The notes under the pieces are model-generated. The model saw only the letters and a list, made by a program, of their open reading frames with translations, made no database searches and was not told where the DNA came from. A stretch of 64,000 nucleotides of DNA, taken from an uncultured Chloroflexota bacterium. GTDB taxonomy: Bacteria; Chloroflexota; Anaerolineae; Anaerolineales; Anaerolineaceae. Position 1 is the stretch's first letter, and the number at the start of each line of letters is the position of its first letter. This document shows positions 1-8,213 of the stretch, in pieces. A program made the translations under genes and the position numbers. Location of the stretch: positions 186,001-250,000 of the forward strand of contig CADATZ010000002.1 of assembly GCA_902791025.1 (NCBI GenBank). The letters are read 5' to 3'.

Positions 1-504
1 GCAAATGGATTTGTGCTCGATATTTCTCATATGAAAAATCACAGTGCCATGGATGCACTGGATTATTACGACGGTACCGCGGCAGCCTCTCATGCTAACT
101 GCAATGCACTGCTTGGCGATGATTTTCCTATCGAGAGACATTTCAATGATGAAACGATCAAAGCACTGATTGAACATGACGGTGTTATGGGCGTTGTTCC
201 CTTCAATTTCTTTCTGAAAGCCGGATGGAAAAACGGAGAGACACCACGGGAAACGATAACGCTGAACACATTGGCTGACCACATTGATCATATTTGTCAG
301 CTTGCCGGGCACTCCCACACTGCTGCCATCGGGACAGACTTTGATGGTGGTTTCGGTTATCCGGAAATTCCTTACGAAATGAATGATATTTCCGATCTGC
401 AAAAGATCACCGGTATCCTGGAAAAGCGCGGATATGGGGAGGAAGATATACAGAACATTTTCCATAAAAACTGGCAGCGAATTCTGGAAAGGGTATTGAA
501 ATGA
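1..504 (+). CDS. Membrane dipeptidase (peptidase family M19), C-terminal part, cut by the window start
   Basis: Zinc-dependent dipeptidase of the renal dipeptidase family, which hydrolyses dipeptides. The frame is open from base 1 (Ala-Asn-Gly-Phe before the GTG at 13), so the N-terminus lies outside the window and the GTG is internal. Family motifs seen: DISHM near the start, SHANC (metal-site His), GTDFDGG, and the C-terminal GYGEEDIQNIFHKNW block, which matches the usual M19 ending. The stop overlaps the next start by 4 bases (ATGA), so the two genes are translationally coupled. Confidence 0.9.
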   Translation, partial: ANGFVLDISHMKNHSAMDALDYYDGTAAASHANCNALLGDDFPIERHFNDETIKALIEHDGVMGVVPFNFFLKAGWKNGETPRETITLNTLADHIDHICQLAGHSHTAAIGTDFDGGFGYPEIPYEMNDISDLQKITGILEKRGYGEEDIQNIFHKNWQRILERVLK

Positions 505-1028
505 GCAGCAAAAAAACAGTTACAAAAAATGAAGAATATGAAAAAGCTCCTGTACTTTACCCGCGAAGGCGTCTGAAATTTGGTTTGTTAGCCACCTTCG
601 CCGGTTTTCTGCTGGTGGTATTAGGAGCAAAACCGGAGTTTTTTGGGATGGACCGCAGCCCGGTCATCGGCTTTATGCAGACGGCTACTTTTCTGGTCGG
701 GATCGGTGTAATCGGCCTTAGCGGATACATCTGTCTGATGAGCTTCTGGCCAAAAGGATACACAACCATTACCGCTGATTTCGGAATCCGATTAGTCGCC
801 ACAGGCTGGTTGATTTCAGTTTTTTCCGGAATGGCAGACGTTTTTGGATTTGGCTCTCATCCCGTCACAGGTCTGGTTTTTTTCGGAAGGCTTCAGTCTA
901 TGGGTGTAGAGATCGGTGAAATGATCATGGGCATCGGACTGGTAATGATGATTATGCCGCCGCACAGCAGTCTCCGCATCAAGCCTGAAGACAGCATCAA
1001 CCGGATCGATATGACGGAGGAGAGTTAA
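501..1028 (+). CDS. Four-helix membrane protein of unknown function
   Basis: A 175-residue protein I do not recognise. After a basic N-terminus with PRRRLKFG, four hydrophobic stretches are visible at about residues 26-46, 54-82, 92-118 and 125-152, followed by a short polar tail. There are no catalytic motifs and no conserved Cys or His cluster. It starts inside the stop of the M19 dipeptidase (ATGA overlap), so it is probably co-expressed with it; a membrane partner or unrelated passenger role cannot be separated from sequence alone. Confidence 0.6.
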   Translation: MSSKKTVTKNEEYEKAPVLYPRRRLKFGLLATFAGFLLVVLGAKPEFFGMDRSPVIGFMQTATFLVGIGVIGLSGYICLMSFWPKGYTTITADFGIRLVATGWLISVFSGMADVFGFGSHPVTGLVFFGRLQSMGVEIGEMIMGIGLVMMIMPPHSSLRIKPEDSINRIDMTEES

Positions 1029-1356
1029 CGGCCTGCAGCCAGTGATTAGTGGTTGACAGCTTTCCACATTCTCTGTCCTGAATAGATACACAAGTTCTTT
1101 TTATTAACCAAAGCGGTTTCTTTGTCGGGGAAAACGAAGTAATTCATCGTATTCCTTACTAATTCTTTAAACTTCAGTACAAATCTAAACCTTAAAATAT
1201 CTTTTTTCCTCATGAAACACAGTTTGATAATTAAAATTCTTTAAGGAACCAATTTTTGGCACGTTTATTGCATCTAATAAAAACAGGCGAAAATATTATG
1301 TTTTTTGTCCGGGTATCTTAATAAAATTTAAAATAAAGCATTTACGGAGTTGAAAA
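1029..1356. other. Intergenic region, 328 bp
   Basis: AT-rich spacer with no credible ORF. Bases 1060-1090 (acagctttcc...tcctgaatagata) resemble the tail of the GGGAC palindromic repeat family found elsewhere in the window (TCTGAATA motif at 34830 and 61330). GGAG at 1346-1349 is the ribosome binding site of the next gene. I see no convincing promoter hexamer pair. Confidence 0.4.
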
Positions 1357-2043
1357 TTGGCAGCCACAAAAAAACGCATCATTCTGATTGAAGGTAAGCA
1401 GACAGAGCATCCTTCATTTTTCTTCAGTCTTCAAAGTAAAGGTTATGAAGTCGATCTTGCAAGAAACGGCGTAAATGCGGTTGCCAAGATGACAGAGCAT
1501 CCAGCTGATATTGCCGTACTGGATGCCGCATCACTGCACACCAGTGGAAAACAAATCATCAGTTCGCTCAAGAAAAAATTTCCTAAGCTTCACATCATTC
1601 TGATTGTTGACGAGAGCTATGACAAAAGCAAACTCTCCACGGAAGCTGATATCGTGTTAACACACCCATTCACGCTGCACAAGTTAATGAACCGTATCAA
1701 CGTCATTCTCGCAGACAGTGAAAGGGATAGCATTGTTGATGCCGGATCTCTTAAATTTGATCCTGAACTGCAGATCGTTTTCTCTCACGGGAATTCCTTC
1801 GCGCTCACTCCAAGAGTTTCTGCCCTTTTGGAAATGCTCATTGATAATCAGGGAAATATCGTTCCACGTGAAGATCTGTATCGTGAAGTCTGGAAAACAG
1901 ACAATGTCGATGATATGAGGACATTGGATGTCCATATCCGATGGCTTCGGGAAGCCATTGAAGAAGATCCAAAGCACCCCAAACTGCTGCAGACCATAAG
2001 AGGAAAAGGATACAGGCTCCTTCTTCCAAATCAAGTACTCTGA
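1357..2043 (+). CDS. OmpR/PhoB-type winged-helix regulator with degenerate receiver domain
   Basis: A 228-residue DNA-binding regulator. Residues 7-118 have the fold pattern of a response-regulator receiver, and residues 125-225 are an OmpR-type winged helix (ALTPRVSALLEMLI, RTLDVHIRWLREAIE, IRGKGYRLL). The receiver is atypical: the acidic pair after strand 1 is replaced by IEGKQ (only Glu12), Asp56 sits where the phosphorylated Asp should be, and the conserved Lys of the LTKPF motif is His103 (LTHPF). Phosphorylation-dependent switching is therefore doubtful. The TTG start is supported by GGAG seven bases upstream. No sensor kinase is adjacent. The next gene follows after 14 bp. Confidence 0.85.
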   Translation: MAATKKRIILIEGKQTEHPSFFFSLQSKGYEVDLARNGVNAVAKMTEHPADIAVLDAASLHTSGKQIISSLKKKFPKLHIILIVDESYDKSKLSTEADIVLTHPFTLHKLMNRINVILADSERDSIVDAGSLKFDPELQIVFSHGNSFALTPRVSALLEMLIDNQGNIVPREDLYREVWKTDNVDDMRTLDVHIRWLREAIEEDPKHPKLLQTIRGKGYRLLLPNQVL

Positions 2044-2057
2044 TACTGTGTTGTCCA

Positions 2058-2600
2058 ATGAATCAGACGCTCAAAAACATATTCCGTATCATTTTTTACG
2101 GTATTATTTTTTTTACAATAGAACATTTTTTAGAATCAACAGATATCATCACACAAATTCAGTTCTCATTTTCCAATCCGTTAATGGTTTTTGTATCAGT
2201 CATCCGGGGACCTGCCGTAGGTGCATTGTCAATCGCCTTCGGCGAATTTCTGGAACAGTTAGTACATCATCAGAGAGACTGGCTGTTCATTCTGGTTTCC
2301 TCCATCAACTGTGCATGGATCGGTTACGGCATGCGCAATGTGGATATCCACAACGGATTTTTCGAACGCAGCGATGTGGCTCATTTCAATAAAGTGCAGG
2401 TTATATCAAATATAATATGCTGGGTCATCCTTCGGCCACTTCTCAATTATTTCATTCATCATACAAATGTAATGGAAGATTTACAAAAAGGTTTTTGGGT
2501 AGCATTGGGTTATTTTACGTCAAACCTTGTCGCAGCTACTATTTTTCTCGCCCTATACGCACGATCTCGAATCACAGCTGCTAATTTTTACAGAAATTAA
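2058..2600 (+). CDS. ECF transporter S-component-like membrane protein
   Basis: A 180-residue integral membrane protein with about five to six hydrophobic segments. The stretch FSNPLMVFVSVIRGPAVGAL followed by IAFGEFLEQLV and an aromatic WLFIL segment resembles the NP-xx-GP-xxG-xxG arrangement of ECF-transporter substrate-binding (S) components of the MPN527/riboflavin type. That would make it a vitamin-capture subunit working with a shared EcfA1A2T module. No EcfA or EcfT is encoded in this window. It lies in a tight run with the regulator upstream (14 bp) and the HAD gene downstream (3 bp). The substrate cannot be told. Confidence 0.5.
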   Translation: MNQTLKNIFRIIFYGIIFFTIEHFLESTDIITQIQFSFSNPLMVFVSVIRGPAVGALSIAFGEFLEQLVHHQRDWLFILVSSINCAWIGYGMRNVDIHNGFFERSDVAHFNKVQVISNIICWVILRPLLNYFIHHTNVMEDLQKGFWVALGYFTSNLVAATIFLALYARSRITAANFYRN

Positions 2601-2603
2601 CTT

Positions 2604-3242
2604 ATGTTATTTAACGCTTATTTTTTTGATCTTGACGGGACACTTTATGACACCAGCTGCGGAATGCTGGATCACATCAACCACCTGATTGATGAATGGA
2701 TCCTGAGAGTCTTACCGATGCCTCGCGAAAATGTTAATTCATTCCGTCACGACATGTTTCAAAAATATGGGGGTACTCTGCCAGGTCTGGCTGTCGAATA
2801 CGGTTCTGATTATTATGCTTCCCTTCGTTTTTGTCACGATTTTCGGGTCGAAGATTTTGTTTCAGAAAACCCGGTATTGAGAGAGCTTTTGCTTCAGCTC
2901 CAGGGGAGAAAATACATTCTAACTACATCTTACCGTTTTTACGCAGTACGAGTCTTGAAAGTACTTGGTATTCTTGATTGTTTTGATGGTATCATTGATG
3001 CAATTGATGTGTTTCCCACACCAAAACCGGCCCCGGAAGCTTTTCGCCGTGCATTGCAAATCACTGCCGAGCCTGACGTCCGGAGATGTGTTTTTTTGGA
3101 TGATCAGCCGCGCAATGCAGCAGCGGGACACAGAGAGGGATTTTTTTCAGTTCAGGTAGGGACAGAATTCGCTAAAGATCCTCTTGCAGATGCATGGATA
3201 CCGAGGATAGAAGATCTGCTTTCGATTCCTGAACTTTTTTAG
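2604..3242 (+). CDS. HAD-family hydrolase, pyrimidine 5'-nucleotidase type
   Basis: A 212-residue haloacid dehalogenase hydrolase. Motif I is FFDLDGTLYD with nucleophile Asp9 and general acid Asp11, motif II TTSYR replaces the usual T/S-N, motif III Lys lies in PTPKPAPEAF, and motif IV is VFLDDQPRN. The TLYDTSCGM and QKYGGTLPGL stretches match the SDT1/PyrN-like pyrimidine 5'-nucleotidase subfamily, which dephosphorylates UMP/CMP or related phosphates. The start lies 3 bp after the ECF S-like gene, and the S41 protease follows after 16 bp, so all four genes may be one transcript. Confidence 0.8.
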   Translation: MLFNAYFFDLDGTLYDTSCGMLDHINHLIDEWILRVLPMPRENVNSFRHDMFQKYGGTLPGLAVEYGSDYYASLRFCHDFRVEDFVSENPVLRELLLQLQGRKYILTTSYRFYAVRVLKVLGILDCFDGIIDAIDVFPTPKPAPEAFRRALQITAEPDVRRCVFLDDQPRNAAAGHREGFFSVQVGTEFAKDPLADAWIPRIEDLLSIPELF

Positions 3243-3258
3243 GAAGGACTACGAATAT

Positions 3259-4524
3259 ATGAACCACAAGCCTATACGCTCCGCAGCCATCATTATTATC
3301 ATTATCTGCATTTTTGTTTCCGGCATCAGTATCGGCATTATCATTGAAAGCCTGGGGATCATCAGCCGGAAGACAGCCCAATTACGGAATGGACCGGTTA
3401 CATCTGAGTTAATGCTGGCATTTGGGGGAGAAAAATCTTCCGAAAGTGAAGACATTAACGAATTATTTAAACCCTTTTGGGAAAGCTGGGACCTTCTTCA
3501 CATGTATTTTGTGGATCAGCCGCTGGATGATAACGCCATGATGGAAGGTGCGATCCGGGGCATGATCTCAGCGTTGGGTGACCCGCATACCCGTTATGCA
3601 GATCCAAATGAATACCAGTCAGAAGTAGACTCCAGTGCGGGGAATTACCAGGGTATTGGTGCGTATGTAGATGTGACCGGCGATTATGTAAAAATCAACT
3701 CCACCATCAGCGGCAGTCCTGCTGAAGAAGTTGGTTTGCAGTCTGGTGATCTGGTCATAGCCCTGAATGGGAAAGACGTTACCGGCATCGACCCAAGTGT
3801 CGTACTTCTGGATATCCGCGGTCCTGAAGGAACAAGTGTTACTTTAACAATTCAGCGGGAAGATCAGGAACCCTTTGATGTAGATATTGTCCGCCGCAGG
3901 ATCGAAACCGCTTCTGTTGAAGGGAAAATGCTTGAAAACGGCCTCGCCTATATTTCAATGGAACAATTCGGGGATAAAACCACTCAGGAACTACGCGATG
4001 CACTGGACAGTCTTATGAAAGAAAATCCCAAAGGCCTGATTTTTGATCTCCGAAACAATGGCGGCGGATGGCTTAACACAGCTATTGAGACAGCATCCGA
4101 ATTTCTTCCGGTCGGCACTACTGTTTTGCTTGAAAAAGATGGCGATGGAACCGAAACCGTTTATAAGACTCAAAACGGCGGTGGACGTGCATTAGATATT
4201 CCTATGGTTGTTTTGATAAATGAGAATTCAGCTTCAGCATCTGAAATCGTTACCGGTGCCCTTCTGGTTCATGATCGGGCAACGATTATCGGCAAAACGT
4301 CCTATGGAAAAGGTTCCGTACAAATCCAGCCGGCTCTTTCAAACGGCGGCGCAGTCAGTGTCACCATTGCACGATGGTATATGCCGGATGGTACACTGAT
4401 CCATGGTGTCGGTATTAAACCGGATATCGAAGTCGATTATACAGAAGAGGATTTTCAAAATGATGTTGATCCACAGCTTGATGCAGCGATCGATTTTCTG
4501 ATCGGAAATGGTGAAATTTTGTAA
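3259..4524 (+). CDS. S41 carboxyl-terminal processing protease (CtpA/CtpB-like)
   Basis: A 421-residue periplasmic or extracytoplasmic serine protease that trims C-termini of exported or misfolded proteins. The order is: membrane anchor or signal at about residues 9-32, a helical cap region with GDPHTRYADPNEY, a PDZ domain at about 115-200 (SPAEEVGLQSGDLVIALNG), and the S41 protease domain. The catalytic Ser326 lies in NSASASEI and Lys351 in GKTSYGKG, 25 residues apart as the family requires. AGGAAGGA upstream of the ATG is a good ribosome binding site. Last gene before a promoter-containing gap. Confidence 0.93.
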   Translation: MNHKPIRSAAIIIIIICIFVSGISIGIIIESLGIISRKTAQLRNGPVTSELMLAFGGEKSSESEDINELFKPFWESWDLLHMYFVDQPLDDNAMMEGAIRGMISALGDPHTRYADPNEYQSEVDSSAGNYQGIGAYVDVTGDYVKINSTISGSPAEEVGLQSGDLVIALNGKDVTGIDPSVVLLDIRGPEGTSVTLTIQREDQEPFDVDIVRRRIETASVEGKMLENGLAYISMEQFGDKTTQELRDALDSLMKENPKGLIFDLRNNGGGWLNTAIETASEFLPVGTTVLLEKDGDGTETVYKTQNGGGRALDIPMVVLINENSASASEIVTGALLVHDRATIIGKTSYGKGSVQIQPALSNGGAVSVTIARWYMPDGTLIHGVGIKPDIEVDYTEEDFQNDVDPQLDAAIDFLIGNGEIL

Positions 4525-4623
4525 TTTTAAATTCTTTTCTTTCTGTTTTTTTGGTTATTTTTATGGAAATTCGATGAATTGTCACAAAAAAGTCACAATT
4601 TTCTTCTGACTTTTGGTTATTCA

Positions 4624-4652
4624 TTGGACAATTTTGAAAAAGCGTGTATAAT
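4624..4652 (+). promoter_or_regulatory. Sigma-70-type promoter of the S1-domain gene
   Basis: TTGGAC at 4624-4629, a 17-bp spacer, and a perfect TATAAT at 4647-4652. It sits 43 bp upstream of the chosen ATG of the S1 protein gene in an AT-rich gap, with nothing else to drive. Confidence 0.75.
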
Positions 4653-4694
4653 TTGAGATTGTGAAAAAATCTTGATTGGAGAATGGTTATAAAC

Positions 4695-5663
4695 ATGGAA
4701 GAAGTTAAACAGGTTGTTGAAAATATTGAAGACAAGGTCGAGGCCGTTATGAATGAGGCTGAAGAAACTGTCGAAAAAGTTGAAAAGACAGTTGTCGACG
4801 AAGCTCAGGCTCTTGGCGTGACCTTGAAAGAACAGATCAAAGGGAAAGTAATCAAAGTTGGTGCTCCCGGCGCTCTGGTCGATATTGGCAAAGATAAACC
4901 CGCAGTCCTCCACATTTCCGAGATTCTTCGTCCTGAAGGCAAGGAAAACTGCAATAACACCGCTGAACTGCTGAACGTCGGTGATGAAATTGATGTTTAT
5001 GTGAAGCGTGTCAAGGATGGACTCGTTCAAGTTACAATGATCAAGCCGCTTGCTCTTGAATGGCGTGAGATCAAAAAAGACATGGTCGTCAAGGGCGTCG
5101 TCACGAAACTCGAAAAATTCGGCGCTTTTGTTGAGATCGGTGCTGAACGCCCGGGTCTTGTTCACATCAGCGAAATGGCCCACAGCTATGTACGTCAGCC
5201 ATCTGACGTTCTCAAGGAAGGCGATGAAGTGGAAGCCCAGGTTCTTGAGGTCAACAAGCGTAAGAAGCAGATCAAACTCAGCATGAAAGCACTGCAGCCG
5301 GAACCGGAAGCAAAAGAAGAAACTGAAACCGATGAAACAAAACCGGCAACACCGCGTCCGATGAGCGCACGTGCCCAGCAGCTGAAAGAAGGAAAATTCA
5401 ATTCCGAACCGCGTGAACCACGCGAAAAACGCCCGGCAAAACGCGGCGCAAAGAAACGCGAAGAACTGAATGAAAATGTCAGCAACTTCATCTTCACTGA
5501 TGAAAATGCGACAGAAGAAGAACCGACCGCGATGGAAATCGCATGGCGCTTTGCTATGGAAAAGGCAAAGAACCGCAAGGGTTCCGATGATAAGAAGAAG
5601 AAATCTTCCAACACGGAACAGGACGATATTATCGCCCGCACACTGAACAACAAAATCGGATAG
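4695..5663 (+). CDS. S1 RNA-binding domain protein with two S1 repeats
   Basis: A 322-residue cytoplasmic protein. An acidic, probably coiled N-terminal segment (residues 1-37, rich in Glu and Lys) precedes a first S1 domain (about 40-115, GKVIKVGAPGALVDI, LHISEI) and a second S1 domain (about 120-195, KGVVTKLEKFGAFVEI, LVHISEMAH, IKLSMKAL). The tail is low-complexity basic/acidic with RPAKRGAKKREE. It resembles the short multi-S1 proteins that some phyla have in place of long ribosomal S1. I chose the ATG at 4695 because the GGAG at 4678-4681 lies only one base before the ATG at 4683. Own promoter and terminator make it monocistronic. Confidence 0.85.
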   Translation: MEEVKQVVENIEDKVEAVMNEAEETVEKVEKTVVDEAQALGVTLKEQIKGKVIKVGAPGALVDIGKDKPAVLHISEILRPEGKENCNNTAELLNVGDEIDVYVKRVKDGLVQVTMIKPLALEWREIKKDMVVKGVVTKLEKFGAFVEIGAERPGLVHISEMAHSYVRQPSDVLKEGDEVEAQVLEVNKRKKQIKLSMKALQPEPEAKEETETDETKPATPRPMSARAQQLKEGKFNSEPREPREKRPAKRGAKKREELNENVSNFIFTDENATEEEPTAMEIAWRFAMEKAKNRKGSDDKKKKSSNTEQDDIIARTLNNKIG

Positions 5664-5689
5664 GCATATTATATACCAACTCCAATCCG

Positions 5690-5720
5690 GGGCGCCCTGG
5701 CAAAAAGGGCGCCCTTTTTT
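5690..5720 (+). terminator. Rho-independent terminator after the S1-domain gene
   Basis: Perfect 8-bp GC stem GGGCGCCC at 5690-5697 and 5707-5714, 9-base loop, followed by six T. It lies 27 bp beyond the S1 gene stop and just before proB. Confidence 0.92.
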
Positions 5721-5743
5721 ACACAAATACGTGACAGGAATAC

Positions 5744-6862
5744 ATGATGCCGCTGCCTTATCAAAAAATTGTTGTCAAAATCGGAACTTCTACCATTACC
5801 GGGAAAACAAACAGCATTGATTATCCCGGACTTATCGACTTGATGCGTCAGCTCAGTGTCTTGTGTGACAGAGGTATCTCGGTCACACTTGTTTCTTCCG
5901 GAGCCGTTGCCGTCGGACGCGATGCACTGAACTTTCCACATCTTTCCAAGCATATTCCGAAAAAGCAAATGCTTTTCGCTGTCGGACAACCTCGTCTGAT
6001 GGCTGTTTATAATAAAATTCTAAGGATGTATGGACATAACGCCGCAGAAATTCTGCTGACCCGCAATGACTTTGCTCAGCGGCCGCATTATCTGAATGCC
6101 CGCAATACGCTCAATGCACTGCTGGACCAAAACGTTATACCGATCATCAACGAAAACGACGCCATCTCCATCAATGAAATGAAGCTCGGAGACAATGACA
6201 CTTTGTCTGCTCTCGTTTCCGGATTGATTGGCGCAAATCTGCTGATTCTGGTTACAGATCAAAACGGTCTCTACACTGCCGACCCCAATAAAGACCCAAC
6301 AGCTGAACTGATCAAAGTGATCGACACACCGGAAATACCGGAATCCATTCGGGAGGCAGCCGGCGGCAGCATCAGCGGGCTGGGAACCGGCGGCATGGCG
6401 ACAAAGGTCCACGCCGCGGATATCGCACGCCGCATGGGGACCGCTGTTCTGATCGTGAACGGGCAGGAACCGGACATTATCATCAAAGCCGCAGAAGGTC
6501 AGGAACTGGGTACATTATTTAAGCCCGTGAATACCGTTCTGGAAAGCCGCAAGCGCTTTATCCTTGCTGATTTCCATGCCGATAACAACGCTGTTATTAT
6601 CGATGAAGGTGCTGCCAACGCGCTGCAAAACGGCAAAAGTCTGCTCCCGGCAGGGATCAAATCCTTCACCGGTGATTTTGCCCGCGGCGACACGATCCGC
6701 ATTCTTGATACTGATCAGCACGAGGTCGGCGTTGGCGTTACAAACTATAGTTCTGAAAATTTGCGCCAGATGAATGGCTGCCGGGCAAACCAAATCGAAA
6801 CCATTCTCGGGTATACTTATGGTGATGAAGTGATCCATCACGATTTTATGATTTTAAATTAA
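5744..6862 (+). CDS. proB: Glutamate 5-kinase
   Basis: First step of proline synthesis: ATP-dependent phosphorylation of glutamate to glutamyl-5-phosphate. The 372-residue protein has an amino-acid-kinase domain (KIVVKIGTSTIT at the start, LVSSGAVAVGRDAL, IPIINENDAIS, GDNDTLSALV, LGTGGMATKVHAADIA) and a C-terminal PUA domain from about residue 275, the usual full-length bacterial architecture. ATGATG at the start gives two possible initiation codons three bases apart; AGGA lies upstream. proA follows after 25 bp with its own ribosome binding site, so the two are an operon. Confidence 0.96.
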   Translation: MMPLPYQKIVVKIGTSTITGKTNSIDYPGLIDLMRQLSVLCDRGISVTLVSSGAVAVGRDALNFPHLSKHIPKKQMLFAVGQPRLMAVYNKILRMYGHNAAEILLTRNDFAQRPHYLNARNTLNALLDQNVIPIINENDAISINEMKLGDNDTLSALVSGLIGANLLILVTDQNGLYTADPNKDPTAELIKVIDTPEIPESIREAAGGSISGLGTGGMATKVHAADIARRMGTAVLIVNGQEPDIIIKAAEGQELGTLFKPVNTVLESRKRFILADFHADNNAVIIDEGAANALQNGKSLLPAGIKSFTGDFARGDTIRILDTDQHEVGVGVTNYSSENLRQMNGCRANQIETILGYTYGDEVIHHDFMILN

Positions 6863-6887
6863 ACCTGCAACAGGGAAAGGACCGGAC

Positions 6888-8150
6888 ATGAAAACGATCA
6901 TTGAAATGGGAAAAGCAGCGCGTGAAGCTTCACGCTTTTTGATGAATGCCTCAACAAACCGTAAAAATGAATTTCTGCTGAAACTGGCTGAAACACTGGA
7001 CACAAACCGCACTGCCATCCTCGCGGCGAATCAGCTGGATTATGATGATGCCACAGAGCTGACTCCGGCCATGCGCGACCGGCTGCTGCTCAATGATTCC
7101 CGCATTGACGGTATCATTCGCGACGTCCGTCATGTTGCAGAACTGCCGGATCCGGTCGGAGAATGTTTCGACGAAATGCCGCACAAAGACGGGCTGAAGA
7201 TCCACAAAGAACGCACTCCGCTGGGTGTTGTGGCTGTGATTTACGAGTCCCGCCCAAATGTTACCATTGATTCGGCATCCTTACTGGTCAAGTCCGGTAA
7301 TGCGGCGATCCTCCGCGGCGGGAAAGAAACCGTCCGAACCAATGCAGCATTGATGAATGCCGTCAAAGAAGCTCTGACCGCGGTAGATTTTCCTGAAGAT
7401 TGTGTACAATGCATTCTTTCTCCTGACCGTGCGCTCGTCGGTGAACTCCTTTCCATGGATCAATATGTTGACATGCTGATTCCCCGCGGCGGAGCCGGAC
7501 TGCATGAGTTCTGCCGCAAAAACAGCCGTATCCCGGTCATCACCGGAGGGATTGGCGTCTGTCACATCTTTCTCGACGAGACCGCGGATATGTTTCGCTC
7601 ATTTGACGTCATTCGAAACGCCAAAGTACAGCGTCCCACCGTCTGCAACGCATTGGAAACACTGCTCGTCCATCAGAATATTGCCGACGCCGCAATCCCT
7701 GATCTATGCGAATATCTGGCATCCGACGGTGTTGTGATGTGCGCGGATCCCCGGGCTATGGAAATCCTTCAGCGCGCCCATGTGCGGTCTGAATTTTATG
7801 GAGAGGTCCGGGATGAGGACTATGACAAGGAATGGCTGAGCTTGCGGCTCAACGTCAAGGTTGTCGATGACCTTGCGGAAGCGATCGCTCATATTCAGCA
7901 GCACGGTACCGGACATTCCGACAGTATTCTGACTGAAGATGAAGATAACGCCAATGCCTTCGTTGCCCAGGTCAATTCCGCTGCTGTTTACGTCAACTGC
8001 AGCACCCGTTTCACCGATGGGTCAGAGCTTGGTTTGGGTGCGGAGATCGCGATTTCTACACAGCCTCTCCATGCACGCGGTCCGATGGCACTGCGGGAAC
8101 TTACGACATACAAATGGGTCATCCGCGGGGATTATAACAGCAGGGGATAA
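6888..8150 (+). CDS. proA: Glutamate-5-semialdehyde dehydrogenase (gamma-glutamyl phosphate reductase)
   Basis: Second step of proline synthesis: NADPH-dependent reduction of glutamyl-5-phosphate to the semialdehyde, in complex with ProB. The 420 residues are the usual length. Seen: GKAAREASRFL at the N-terminus, PLGVVAVIYESRPNV, AILRGGKE, IPRGGAGLHEFCRKN, the catalytic Cys in RPTVCNALETLLV, and the terminal RGPMALRELTTYKW block typical of ProA. GGAAAGGA lies upstream of the ATG. proC is not in the window. Confidence 0.96.
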   Translation: MKTIIEMGKAAREASRFLMNASTNRKNEFLLKLAETLDTNRTAILAANQLDYDDATELTPAMRDRLLLNDSRIDGIIRDVRHVAELPDPVGECFDEMPHKDGLKIHKERTPLGVVAVIYESRPNVTIDSASLLVKSGNAAILRGGKETVRTNAALMNAVKEALTAVDFPEDCVQCILSPDRALVGELLSMDQYVDMLIPRGGAGLHEFCRKNSRIPVITGGIGVCHIFLDETADMFRSFDVIRNAKVQRPTVCNALETLLVHQNIADAAIPDLCEYLASDGVVMCADPRAMEILQRAHVRSEFYGEVRDEDYDKEWLSLRLNVKVVDDLAEAIAHIQQHGTGHSDSILTEDEDNANAFVAQVNSAAVYVNCSTRFTDGSELGLGAEIAISTQPLHARGPMALRELTTYKWVIRGDYNSRG

Positions 8151-8153
8151 GTG

Positions 8154-8198
8154 TCAGGTATTAGGTATTAGGTATTAGGTATTAGCAATTGGCAATCG
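8154..8198. repeat. Degenerate tandem heptamer tract (TTAGGTA type)
   Basis: Six consecutive 7-base units: TCAGGTA, three copies of TTAGGTA, TTAGCAA and TTGGCAA, then TCG. The same opening (TCAGG) and closing (TTAGC.., TTGG.AA, TCGR) units occur in the copy at 30124-30158, so this is an element with conserved ends, not random slippage. Confidence 0.85.
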
Positions 8199-8213
8199 AA
8201 ATCAGGGGACATT

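Noticed and set aside
4617..5726. 369-codon antisense frame opposite the S1-domain gene
   Set aside because: Phe/Leu-rich mirror of an acidic and Lys-rich gene; includes the terminator on its strand.
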